A stretch of 56,828 bases of DNA from an uncultured Muribaculaceae bacterium (lineage in GTDB: Bacteria; Bacteroidota; Bacteroidia; Bacteroidales; Muribaculaceae), in contig CAJTMM010000016.1 of the NCBI GenBank assembly GCA_910577465.1, positions 1 to 56,828 on the forward strand, written 5' to 3'. The notes beneath the pieces were generated by a model. The model had not been told where the DNA came from. It saw nothing but the letters and a program-made list of their open reading frames with translations, and searched no databases. This document shows, in pieces, positions 41,735 to 50,040 of the stretch. Position 1 is the stretch's first letter. The number at the start of each line of letters is the position of its first letter. The translations under genes were made by a program, and so were the position numbers.

Positions 41735-42304
41735 ATGAAAGCCATTGCATTCAACCGTACGCCCGACTCCCCTTTGCTACTTCCTCCCGAAACCGACATA
41801 ATCGTCGACTCGGCTATCGCGCTCCCGGGACGCCCCGTGTTTCTGCCCGACTTCGACACCAACTGGCAAGCCGACTTCTACCTGGCAGCACGCATATCAC
41901 GTCTCGGGAAGAACATATCCGAAAAATTCGCACCCCGTTATTTCGACACCGTGACCATAGCTATGCGTCTTCTGCCGGTTACGGTCAACGCCGATTTATC
42001 GGCATCACAACGCCACACCGGTGTGACAGGACTATTTGACAATGCGCTTACACTGGGACAATGGATTACGGTTCCTGCCGACAACACCCCTCTGACCATG
42101 ACCATAGGCAACGACAACATCATAATCGAGTCCCCGCTCACACTCATCACCGAAGCCATAGCCACCATCAGCTCATACGCCACACTCAAAATGGGCGACA
42201 TCATATTGCCATGCCGCAGCAACGTTGGACTGTCAGTTAAAATCGGCGACAACATATCGGCGACCCTATCTGACCATCCATGTCTCGACATAAGAATAAA
42301 ATAA
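41735..42304 (+). CDS. Degenerate fumarylacetoacetate-hydrolase-like protein
   Basis: The start is set at MKAIAFNR (41735), after the rex stop; the frame is open further upstream inside rex but unlike the family. The 189-residue protein follows the FAH-fold scheme (SAIALPGRPVFLPDF, ARISRLGKNISEKFAPRYFDTVTIAM, VTGLFDNALTLGQWI, TLITEAIATISSYATLKMGDIILP). The metal-binding positions look changed: the E-x-E before the LGKNI segment reads D-F-Y, and the D-x-TARD motif after it reads as an unrelated stretch. It may be non-catalytic or use a different chemistry. Confidence 0.6.
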   Translation: MKAIAFNRTPDSPLLLPPETDIIVDSAIALPGRPVFLPDFDTNWQADFYLAARISRLGKNISEKFAPRYFDTVTIAMRLLPVTVNADLSASQRHTGVTGLFDNALTLGQWITVPADNTPLTMTIGNDNIIIESPLTLITEAIATISSYATLKMGDIILPCRSNVGLSVKIGDNISATLSDHPCLDIRIK

Positions 42305-42377
42305 CCATTACAAGTCATCAACAATAAAACGCCTTTTTTTGAGTTATACATTTAGCACATTGCAAATTCAGTTACGA

Positions 42378-43616
42378 ATGTCTATGAACAAACTCATAAA
42401 GGCAGCTCTCCTGCCCATTTTTTTATGCTTCTTCGTTTCGGGCACCGCTTTTGCCGATAGCCCCAAGGACGATTTCAACCCCATCCAGACCGGTGTAAAC
42501 TCGCTCAACATCGCACCCGATGCCCGCGGTGCATCCATGGGCGACCTCGGTGTGGCAACAGATCCCGACGCCAACTCCCAATATTGGAATCCATCCAAAT
42601 ATGCCTTCGCCTACGGCAAAGGAGCCGCGTCGTTAAGCTACACTCCGTGGTTGCGCAAACTTGTCAACGACATCTTCCTTGCCAACCTTGCCGGTTATTG
42701 GAAATTAGGTAGCGGCGACAACCAGGCTCTCAGTGCTTCACTACGCTATTTCTCGCTCGGCGAAGTAACGACAAGCTACCCCGACGGAACACAGAACGCA
42801 CAGACCATCAACCCCTACGAGATGTCGTTCGACGTCGGCTACTCACGTAAGCTATCCGAAAAATTCTCCATGGGTGTTGTATTCCGCTACATATACTCCG
42901 ACCTCGGGTTCCGCGACACAGAAGTGAGCGGACAAAGTTCGGGTGCATCGGCATTCGCCGCCGACATAGCCGGATATTACACCACATACCCAATAATCGG
43001 ACGCAACGAATGCCAGTTCTCTTGGGGTTGGAACATATCCAATATCGGTACAAAAGTCTCTTACAACGACGGTGAGGATCCCGCATTCTTGCCTACCAAC
43101 CTGCGACTCGGTACATCGTTTATGTTCCCGCTCGCCGACTATCATAATTTGGCAATCTCTCTCGACCTCAACAAACTGCTCGTACCCACACGTCCACGTG
43201 AAAAAGACTACGTAACAGCAGAAGAGAACACACCCGAGAATATCGAGCAACAGAAAGAATACACCGACGCGCTTGAAAAATGGGAGAACATGTCACCCAT
43301 CACAGGCATATTCAAGTCATTCACCGACGCTCCCGGTGGATTCAGCGAGGAACTGAAGGAAATCACATGGTCGCTCGGTGCCGAATACAACTACAATCAG
43401 CAATTCTTCCTGCGCGCAGGTTACTTCTACGAAAACGCCATGAAAGGCAACCGGCAGTACTTCTCCGTCGGAGCCGGTTTCTCGCTCAACGTACTCCGGC
43501 TGGACGCCGCCTACATGATGGCTACAGCCCAGACATCGCCGCTTGACCAGACACTGCGCTTCACGCTCACATTCGACATGGACGGACTGCGTGACCTGTT
43601 CGGACGACGCAAATAA
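42378..43616 (+). CDS. porV: PorV, type IX secretion outer-membrane shuttle protein
   Basis: The start is placed at 42378 (MSMNKLIKAALLP), which gives a clean signal peptide ending GTAFA; 42384 is equally possible, and the longer frame from 42339 is not needed. The 412-residue barrel has the PorV hallmarks LNIAPDARGASMGDLGVATDPDANS and YWNPSKYAFA, ending in LRFTLTFDMDGLRDLFGRRK. PorV (LptO) binds the sorting domain of type IX cargo after translocation and carries it to the PorU sortase. No other type IX genes are in this window. ispF follows after 42 bp. Confidence 0.9.
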   Translation: MSMNKLIKAALLPIFLCFFVSGTAFADSPKDDFNPIQTGVNSLNIAPDARGASMGDLGVATDPDANSQYWNPSKYAFAYGKGAASLSYTPWLRKLVNDIFLANLAGYWKLGSGDNQALSASLRYFSLGEVTTSYPDGTQNAQTINPYEMSFDVGYSRKLSEKFSMGVVFRYIYSDLGFRDTEVSGQSSGASAFAADIAGYYTTYPIIGRNECQFSWGWNISNIGTKVSYNDGEDPAFLPTNLRLGTSFMFPLADYHNLAISLDLNKLLVPTRPREKDYVTAEENTPENIEQQKEYTDALEKWENMSPITGIFKSFTDAPGGFSEELKEITWSLGAEYNYNQQFFLRAGYFYENAMKGNRQYFSVGAGFSLNVLRLDAAYMMATAQTSPLDQTLRFTLTFDMDGLRDLFGRRK

Positions 43617-43658
43617 CATCCGTTCGTCATAAAAAACGAAAACCTTAAAGCCACGCAA

Positions 43659-44147
43659 ATGATGATTCCCGATTTCCGCACCGGCATGGGATACGACGTA
43701 CACCGTTTCGCGCCCCAACGCGAGCTATGGCTCTGTGGAGTAAAAATACCACATACACTCGGACTACTCGGTCACAGCGATGCCGACGTGGCTTTGCATG
43801 CACTTTGCGATGCTCTACTTGGAGCAGCCGCCCTCCGCGACATCGGTTATCACTTCCCCGACACCGATCCCCGCTACAAAGGCGCCGACTCACGCGTACT
43901 GTTGCGTCATGTCGTGCAGCTGCTTGCTGACCACCACTTCTCGATAGCCAACGTCGACATAACCATTATAGCTCAAGCCCCGAAACTCCTCCCATTTATC
44001 GAAAGCATGGTAGCTACCGTGGCAGCAGACCTTGCCATCGCCCCCGAAAGAGTATCAGTAAAAGCCACCACCACCGAGCGGCTTGGATTTACTGGACGCG
44101 AGGAAGGCATAGCATCACTCGCCACCGCACTCATCTACCGGCATTGA
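43659..44147 (+). CDS. ispF: 2-C-methyl-D-erythritol 2,4-cyclodiphosphate synthase
   Basis: The 162-residue enzyme has the N-terminal GMGYDVHRF with the metal Asp and His, and GHSDADVALHALCDALLGAAALRDIG with a further metal His. It also has FPDTDPRYKGADS, IANVDITIIAQAPKL and C-terminal VKATTTERLGFTGREEGIA. It cyclises CDP-methylerythritol phosphate to MEcPP in the MEP isoprenoid pathway, in the cytosol. The length is that of the family. It ends 18 bp from the convergent small T9SS-tail gene. The polyprenyl synthase that uses the pathway's products is encoded about 500 bp further on. Confidence 0.95.
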   Translation: MMIPDFRTGMGYDVHRFAPQRELWLCGVKIPHTLGLLGHSDADVALHALCDALLGAAALRDIGYHFPDTDPRYKGADSRVLLRHVVQLLADHHFSIANVDITIIAQAPKLLPFIESMVATVAADLAIAPERVSVKATTTERLGFTGREEGIASLATALIYRH

Positions 44148-44165
44148 TTCTGAAATCACACGCCA

Positions 44166-44492
44166 TCAGATTGTAACCCTGCGTGTCACCGAACCCACCT
44201 TCAGCAGATATATCCCGCGTGAATTAAGCTTATACCGGTATATCCCCGGATGCAAATCATCCTGCACCACCAGTTGCCCCAGAATGGTAAACACCTTCAC
44301 AGTAGTGCGTTGGCGCACCGCCACATAGACATACCCGTCGCTCACCATGGTGTACGGTTCTTCCGGCGCGTCCACACGCATCTCCACCGCACTCACAGGC
44401 AGCCTGTCCACCTCCTCCCACGTACGCGAAGCCGCAGCCGACAGCACAACCGCCGAAACAAATACAACCAATGTCATAAACCGTCTGCCCAT
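44166..44492 (-). CDS. Mini secreted protein with T9SS-type C-terminal sorting domain
   Basis: The start is taken at 44492 (MGRRFMTLVVFVSAVVLSAAA); the frame opens 43 codons earlier, but a promoter falls between. The 108-residue product is a signal peptide, about 35 residues of linker, and then a tail with VKVFTILGQLVVQDDLHPG, YKLNSRGIYLLKVG and TRRVTI. This is the layout of a type A T9SS sorting domain (IxxxxGxxV, LxxGxYxxKV, xKVxx). There is almost no cargo in front of the tail. PorV is encoded about 550 bp away. It might be a decoy, a degenerate cargo, or an adhesin-like peptide. Confidence 0.6.
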   Translation of the reverse strand: MGRRFMTLVVFVSAVVLSAAASRTWEEVDRLPVSAVEMRVDAPEEPYTMVSDGYVYVAVRQRTTVKVFTILGQLVVQDDLHPGIYRYKLNSRGIYLLKVGSVTRRVTI

Positions 44493-44512
44493 ACTCGCGC
44501 ATCTAAATCCCC

Positions 44513-44548
44513 CAAATTTACTACTTTTTTCCGAGTCGGCAAGCCGAC
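44513..44548 (-). promoter_or_regulatory. Promoter of the mini T9SS-tail gene, with palindrome
   Basis: On the minus strand CTTG (44543-44540) is followed after 19 bp by TAAATTTG (44520-44513). The start near 44506 supports the ATG at 44492. A palindrome GTCGGC-AA-GCCGAC (44535-44548) overlaps the -33 box and could be an operator. Confidence 0.5.
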
Positions 44549-44651
44549 GGATGGAATACTGTCTATTTTCACCGCACAATCTCAACGACCCGTTTTTTCG
44601 GAAAAATAGTGAAATAATCATAGTCAGGCGTGATGGTATGCAAGTTTTTTG

Positions 44652-44659
44652 TAATTTTG
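44652..44659 (+). promoter_or_regulatory. -7 element of the polyprenyl synthase gene
   Basis: TAATTTTG matches TAnnTTTG. No clear -33 box is present at 19-21 bp. Its place downstream of 44630 argues for translation from the ATG at 44678. Confidence 0.4.
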
Positions 44660-44677
44660 CAAATCATTACTCAGCAA

Positions 44678-45652
44678 ATGTCTACTTTAGAAGATATCCA
44701 ACAATCCATCAGTACGGAATTGCAGATGCTCAATCAGCGCATCGCCGAATCTTTGTCGTCATCCAACAAATTGATGAACCAGGTGGTCGACGGATATCTC
44801 AAATCCAAAGGCAAGCTGATTCGACCGATACTCGTCATTCTGTCGGCAAAGTTATTCGGACAGGTCAATGACCGGGTGATTGCATCCGCCGCTGCCGTAG
44901 AGATGCTGCACAACGCATCACTGATTCACGACGATGTTGTCGACGAAACAAAAATGCGGCGCTCCCGACCCACCATCAATAGCCTTTGGGACAACCATAT
45001 CGCGGTGCTTGTGGGCGATTTCTTCGTTTCGAGCGCGCTGCAGCAGGCAATATCTACAGGCGACATACGCATCGTGAACGCCCTCGCCACATTAGGTAAA
45101 CTATTGTCCATTGGCGAGATTGACCAGATTTATAATGCCCGCTTCCATAAGCTTGATGAAAAAGCCTATTTCGAGATTATAAGCCGCAAAACGGCATCGC
45201 TTTTCGTGTCATGCATCAAGATAGGGGCATACTCGGTTGACGTTGACGACAAACGTCTGCAAAGCATGTGTACCTTCGCCGAACTGCTCGGACTCTGCTT
45301 CCAAATTAAAGACGACATCTTCGACTATTTCGGTGACGAGAAAATAGGTAAGCCAACCGGCAATGATCTCCGCGAGAACAAGATTACACTACCTTTGCTC
45401 TACGCACTCTCTCGTACCGACCATCCACAATGCGCCGATATGATTCAGCTGTCGCGCAAGGAGGAACTCTCCACTGAAGAGATTCACACACTTATTGAGT
45501 ACGCTAAGGAATGCGGAGGTATTGAATACGCCTACGACACAATGGACCGCTTTCGTGCCCAAGCCATGGAAATACTCGACACATTCCCCTCCTCAGATGT
45601 TACCCGCGCATTGGCATCGATATTCGACTACATCATAATACGCGAGAAATAG
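44678..45652 (+). CDS. Long-chain polyprenyl diphosphate synthase
   Basis: The start at 44678 (MSTLEDIQQS) is chosen because the preceding 16 codons of the longer frame overlap the probable promoter. The 324-residue trans-prenyltransferase has the first Asp-rich motif LIHDDVVDETKMRR (about 82-95), the second KDDIFDYFGDEKIGKPTGNDLRENK, and GKLIRP near the N-terminus. It condenses isopentenyl diphosphate units onto an allylic primer. In Bacteroidales the product is usually the menaquinone side-chain precursor; chain length cannot be read off safely. It is cytosolic or membrane-associated. Confidence 0.88.
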   Translation: MSTLEDIQQSISTELQMLNQRIAESLSSSNKLMNQVVDGYLKSKGKLIRPILVILSAKLFGQVNDRVIASAAAVEMLHNASLIHDDVVDETKMRRSRPTINSLWDNHIAVLVGDFFVSSALQQAISTGDIRIVNALATLGKLLSIGEIDQIYNARFHKLDEKAYFEIISRKTASLFVSCIKIGAYSVDVDDKRLQSMCTFAELLGLCFQIKDDIFDYFGDEKIGKPTGNDLRENKITLPLLYALSRTDHPQCADMIQLSRKEELSTEEIHTLIEYAKECGGIEYAYDTMDRFRAQAMEILDTFPSSDVTRALASIFDYIIIREK

Positions 45653-45721
45653 CCCCTCTCTTTTAACTATTTTTAAGCTCAGTTGGCTATTCTATAGCCC
45701 GCCCATGCTGTTTTTTTGCAT

Positions 45722-45729
45722 TACCTTTG
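45722..45729 (+). promoter_or_regulatory. -7 element of the namZ operon
   Basis: TACCTTTG matches TAnnTTTG, 37 bp before the ATG at 45766. No good -33 box is seen. A short hairpin GGCTAT-TCT-ATAGCC (45685-45699) lies just upstream. Confidence 0.4.
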
Positions 45730-45765
45730 TGCGAAGCACATTTTGCTGCATATACCTGACCAGCC

Positions 45766-46944
45766 ATGCACATTTCACGTCTCCTTATACTTCTCTCGGC
45801 ATTTCTGATTTCATGCATAGCCACATCAGCCGAAGTCATCGTTGGAGCTGCCCGTCCCGGCGAATATCTGCCTTTGCTTAAAGACAAGCGCGTGGCTCTG
45901 CTAAGCAACCATACAGGATTGGTCGACGGTCGGCATACACTCGACACACTGTTGAGTCTCGGAGTTAACGTCACTGTAATATTCTCACCCGAACATGGTT
46001 TCCGAGGGACAGCCGATGCCGGAGAGCACGTGGCAGGTTCCGTCGACAAAGTAACCGGAATCCCCATAGCTTCACTCTACAACGGTTCCGGCTCGAGGAT
46101 GCCCTCCCGGGAGGTAATGGATCGTTTCGATATCATTGTCACCGACATACAAGACGTGGGACTACGTTTTTACACCTACTACATCACCATGCTCGACCTC
46201 ATGGATGCAGCTGCCGCACACAATAAGGAATTCATGGTCCTTGACCGACCTAACCCCAACGGCATGACTGTAGACGGTCCCATTCTCGACATGACTCTTA
46301 AATCAGGCGTAGGACGGTTACCCATACCTATACTTCATGGAATGACCCTTGGCGAACTCGCCCTAATGATTAAAGGCGAGGGATGGCTCACATCATCGTA
46401 CCCGTTATCACTAACAGTAATTCCCTGCGAAGGATATACCCATGCCACGCGATACACTCTTCCCGTTGCACCATCCCCCAACCTCCCCGACATGCAGGCA
46501 ATATACCTCTACCCATCCACATGTCTGTTCGAGGGTACGGTGATGAGTCTCGGACGCGGAACGGAATATCCATTCACCATTTACGGACATCCCGCCATGA
46601 GCGGTTGCAGTTTCTCATTCACACCCAAGAGCCGTCCCGGAGCCAAGAACCCACCCTTGCTTAACCGCCGATGCTTCGGACACAATCTGCGTAATATGCC
46701 GACGGACAGTATCATTGCTCACGGCTTGGACCTCTCATACATCATCGAAGCATATCGTAACCCGGGCATGAAGAAACAACCAAAATTCTTCACACCGTTC
46801 TTTGACAAACTTATTGGCAACCGCCGCATACGTCAGCTGATTGAACAGGGTTACTCTGCTGAGCGGATTCAGGCAACATGGGCCAACGATGTACTACGTT
46901 TTAAGGAACAACGCCGCCCATATCTCCTGTACCCTGAATCATAA
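45766..46944 (+). CDS. DUF1343 exo-beta-N-acetylmuramidase (NamZ-like)
   Basis: The 392-residue protein has a signal peptide ending SCIATSA (possibly a lipoprotein through the Cys). It then has the DUF1343 pattern: DKRVALLSNHTGLVDGRH, VIFSPEHGFRGTADAGE, IVTDIQDVGLRFYTYYITM, DRPNPNGM and ILHGMTLGELALMI. C-terminal GTVMSLGRGTEYPFTIYGHP completes it. This family (GH171) removes terminal MurNAc from peptidoglycan fragments. The conserved Glu of SPEHGF is present. It would act in the periplasm in wall turnover or in salvage of MurNAc. A sodium symporter gene follows after 10 bp. Confidence 0.88.
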   Translation: MHISRLLILLSAFLISCIATSAEVIVGAARPGEYLPLLKDKRVALLSNHTGLVDGRHTLDTLLSLGVNVTVIFSPEHGFRGTADAGEHVAGSVDKVTGIPIASLYNGSGSRMPSREVMDRFDIIVTDIQDVGLRFYTYYITMLDLMDAAAAHNKEFMVLDRPNPNGMTVDGPILDMTLKSGVGRLPIPILHGMTLGELALMIKGEGWLTSSYPLSLTVIPCEGYTHATRYTLPVAPSPNLPDMQAIYLYPSTCLFEGTVMSLGRGTEYPFTIYGHPAMSGCSFSFTPKSRPGAKNPPLLNRRCFGHNLRNMPTDSIIAHGLDLSYIIEAYRNPGMKKQPKFFTPFFDKLIGNRRIRQLIEQGYSAERIQATWANDVLRFKEQRRPYLLYPES

Positions 46945-46954
46945 TCATCCTGCC

Positions 46955-48433
46955 ATGTCACCCGTCACCGTCATACTCACCATTGCAGCCTATTTTGCCA
47001 TACTCGTCATAGTATCGGCGATTTCTTCACGTGCGGCAACTGACTCGACATTCTTCAACGGCAACCGGCGGGCTCCGTGGATTATTGTAGCCATAGCCAT
47101 GATAGGCGCACCCATCTCCGGCGTAACTTTCATTTCCGTACCCGGCATGGTAGCGGCAAAAGGCTACGGATATCTGCAAATGGTACTCGGATTCATCGTA
47201 GGATACGCTATCATCGCAGCCATACTCGTACCTCTGTTTTACCGGCGCAATCTCACCTCTATCTACTCATATCTTGAGCAACGTTTCGGACAAGGCTCCT
47301 ACCGTTCAGGCGCATGGATGTTCTTCATATCCAAAATGCTCGGGGCTTCAGTACGGTTTTTCGTAGTATGTGCGGTACTTCAGTTACTGGTATGCGACCC
47401 GCTCGGCATTCCATTCGCAGCCAACGTTGCCATCGCAGTAGCCCTTATATGGCTATACACGGCTCGCGGCGGTGTCAAAAGCGTAATCTGGACCGACACC
47501 CTCAAAAGTTTCTGTCTTATCACATCGGTGATACTATGTATCTGCGTCATAGCCGGCAACATCGGCATCGACATCACCTCCCTGCCGTCCGTCATCGCTT
47601 CGCACGAAACCGCCCGCGTATGGTTCTTCGACGACCCCAAATCAGGCTCATATTTCTGGAAACAGTTCATCGCAGGCATATTCATGGTCATAGCCACAAC
47701 AGGGCTCGACCAAGACATGATGCAACGCAATCTCGCATGCCGCGACTCCGCGTCGTCACGGAAAAACATGATTCTCAGCGGAGTTCTGCAATTTTTCGTA
47801 ATTGGGCTGTTCCTCCTGTTGGGAACTCTGCTGATTATATACTCCAGACACATATCCATACCCATGCCCGACAAATCCGATGAACTCTTCGGGCTAATAG
47901 CCTCGCACCCATCCATGCCTGCCATTGTAGGCATGCTGTTCATCTTAGGGCTCGTGGCAGCTGCATATTCCGCTGCCGGCTCAGCATTGACAGCCCTCAC
48001 CACCTCATTTACAATAGACATCCTCGACGCACCCCGACGGCATCAGTCCAACCCCGAAGCACTCACACGCACACGCCGCCGCGTCCACATAGCCATGTCG
48101 GCAATAATGGGACTGATAATCATCGCATTCTATTACCTCAGCACCGACGACGCCATAAGCGCAGTCTATACCCTCGCATCCTACACCTACGGCCCCATAC
48201 TCGGACTTTTCGTCTACGGGCTTGCCACAACCCGACCTGTCAACGACCGTGCCGTACCCTGGATATGTCTCGCCGCCCCCATATTATCGTGGTGCGCACA
48301 ATGGCTCATGCACACCCTTTGGGGTTACGAGACCGGATTCGAGCTATTGCTCATGAACGCCCTCTTCACTATCGCCGGACTTCAACTATGCTCTTATAAA
48401 ACATCTCCCTACTATGTCAAAGAATCTATTTAG
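46955..48433 (+). CDS. Sodium:solute symporter (SSS family)
   Basis: The start at 46955 (MSPVTVILTIAAYF) follows the namZ stop; the longer frame runs back into namZ. The 492-residue protein has about 13 hydrophobic helices and SSS features: FFNGNRRAPWIIVAIAMIGAPISGVTFISVPG, GYGYLQMVLGF, YSYLEQRFG and TTGLDQDMMQRNLACRDSASSRKNM. It imports a solute with Na+. The substrate is not determined by sequence. Position behind a secreted muramidase suggests a peptidoglycan-derived sugar. It overlaps the WYL gene by 20 bp. Confidence 0.88.
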   Translation: MSPVTVILTIAAYFAILVIVSAISSRAATDSTFFNGNRRAPWIIVAIAMIGAPISGVTFISVPGMVAAKGYGYLQMVLGFIVGYAIIAAILVPLFYRRNLTSIYSYLEQRFGQGSYRSGAWMFFISKMLGASVRFFVVCAVLQLLVCDPLGIPFAANVAIAVALIWLYTARGGVKSVIWTDTLKSFCLITSVILCICVIAGNIGIDITSLPSVIASHETARVWFFDDPKSGSYFWKQFIAGIFMVIATTGLDQDMMQRNLACRDSASSRKNMILSGVLQFFVIGLFLLLGTLLIIYSRHISIPMPDKSDELFGLIASHPSMPAIVGMLFILGLVAAAYSAAGSALTALTTSFTIDILDAPRRHQSNPEALTRTRRRVHIAMSAIMGLIIIAFYYLSTDDAISAVYTLASYTYGPILGLFVYGLATTRPVNDRAVPWICLAAPILSWCAQWLMHTLWGYETGFELLLMNALFTIAGLQLCSYKTSPYYVKESI

Positions 48434-49313
48434 CCGTTACATCTGGATTATCGACACCATACGCCGCCACGGCACCATCACCCGCGAGGAGCTCAACCGC
48501 CTGTGGATACGGTCATCTTTTTCAGATGGCGAGCCGCTACCACGCCGCACATTCTATAATTACCGCAACGCCATAGAGGAGCTATTCAAAATCAACATCG
48601 AATGTAATACCTCAACATTCGAATACTCCATCAACGACGGCGGCGACGCACATACCGAAAGTGTCACCGACTGGATGCTCAACACAGCATCCATGAGCAA
48701 CGTGCTCACCGACGCACGCGACGTAGCCGACCGCGTGTTCCTTGAGGACGTACCCTCATCGCGCCACTACCTCTCACCCATTATCAGCGCCATGAAGGAA
48801 TTTAAGGCACTGAACTTCAACTACAGCCCATATTCACGCACCGGCACACCCAAAGGAGTCGTTCTGGAACCATACTTCCTAAAGATATTCAAGCTACGAT
48901 GGTATGTGACCGGACGTAACGTAAAGGAAGATGTGATCAAGACATACGCGCTCGACCGCATGACCGACGTCACTCTGTCAACAGAGACCTTCGAGATTCC
49001 CGCCGGATTCGATGCCGAAGCCTACTTCCGCGACTCATTCGGCATAGTATTCTCCCACGGCGAGACAAAAAAGGTATCCATACGCACCGACCCGCGCCAG
49101 GCAAAATACTTCCGTGCACTACCGCTCCACCACTCACAGTCGGAGATGATTCACGACCAGTACTCCATCTTCAACTACAATCTCCGTCTTACCCCCGACT
49201 TTGTACAGGAACTCCTCAGCTACGGACCCAAGGTCACCGTCCTCGCACCCCCCGAACTGCGGGCTATGATGATTTCAAACCTCAACGAAGCTATAGAAAA
49301 TTACCGACAATGA
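48414..49313 (+). CDS. WYL-domain transcriptional regulator
   Basis: The 299-residue protein has an N-terminal helix-turn-helix (IWIIDTIRRHGTITREELNRLWIRS), then a WYL domain (about 130-205: MKEFKALNFNYSPYSRTG, VVLEPYFLKIFKLRWYVTGRN, IKTYALDRMTDV). A C-terminal WCX extension ends the chain. WYL proteins sense ligands, often nucleic-acid or nucleotide signals, and regulate operons, including defence genes in some bacteria. Its start lies inside the symporter gene and its end overlaps trmD by four bases, so it is translated as part of this operon. Its targets are unknown. Confidence 0.88.
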   Translation: MSKNLFSRYIWIIDTIRRHGTITREELNRLWIRSSFSDGEPLPRRTFYNYRNAIEELFKINIECNTSTFEYSINDGGDAHTESVTDWMLNTASMSNVLTDARDVADRVFLEDVPSSRHYLSPIISAMKEFKALNFNYSPYSRTGTPKGVVLEPYFLKIFKLRWYVTGRNVKEDVIKTYALDRMTDVTLSTETFEIPAGFDAEAYFRDSFGIVFSHGETKKVSIRTDPRQAKYFRALPLHHSQSEMIHDQYSIFNYNLRLTPDFVQELLSYGPKVTVLAPPELRAMMISNLNEAIENYRQ

Positions 49314-49987
49314 GAATCGACATACTAACCGTCCTACCCGAGATGCTTGAGTCTCCACTCAGCTGCTCCATACTCAAACGCGCACAGGACAAAGGCCTGG
49401 CACAAATCGTGGTGCATAACCTGCGCGACTACTCCACCAACAAACACCGGAAAGTCGACGACTACCCATTCGGCGGCGAAGCCGGCATGGTAATGCAGAT
49501 CGAACCCATCGACCGCGCCATAACCGCACTCAAACAGCAGCGACACTACGACGAGGTGATATTCACCTCCCCCGACGGTCAACGTTTCGACCAACCCATG
49601 GCAAATGCCATGTCGCTCCTCGACAACATAATAATACTTTGCGGTCACTACAAAGGCATCGACTACCGCATACGCGAACACCTCATCACCAAGGAGATAT
49701 CCATAGGCGATTACGTACTGACAGGTGGTGAGCTACCCGCCCTCGCCATCACCGACGCCATAGTCCGGCTCATTCCCGGAGCCATCGGCGACGAACAGAG
49801 CGCGTTGAGCGACTCATTTCAGGACAACCTCCTCGCACCGCCCGTCTACAGCCGCCCCGCCGTCTATAACGGTTGGGAAGTCCCGCCCATACTCCTCTCC
49901 GGCCACGAAGCCAAGATAAGCGAATGGCGCCACGAGCAAGCGCTCGAACGCACACGCCGTCTGCGCCCCGACCTGCTCGAAGAGTGA
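49310..49987 (+). CDS. trmD: tRNA (guanine-37-N1)-methyltransferase
   Basis: The 225-residue SPOUT enzyme has MRIDILTVLPEML at the start, VDDYPFGGEAGMVMQIEPI, the SAM-binding trefoil LCGHYKGIDYRIREHL and SIGDYVLTGGELPAL, and the C-terminal HEQALERTRRLRPDLL. It methylates G37 next to the anticodon and prevents +1 frameshifting; it is normally essential. The usual ribosomal neighbours (rpsP, rimM, rplS) are absent. Instead it overlaps the WYL regulator by four bases. Confidence 0.96.
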   Translation: MRIDILTVLPEMLESPLSCSILKRAQDKGLAQIVVHNLRDYSTNKHRKVDDYPFGGEAGMVMQIEPIDRAITALKQQRHYDEVIFTSPDGQRFDQPMANAMSLLDNIIILCGHYKGIDYRIREHLITKEISIGDYVLTGGELPALAITDAIVRLIPGAIGDEQSALSDSFQDNLLAPPVYSRPAVYNGWEVPPILLSGHEAKISEWRHEQALERTRRLRPDLLEE

Positions 49988-50040
49988 ACCCTCCACACCC
50001 GCACAATGTTTTAAGTCCGTAAACTCAACCCTCACGATTT

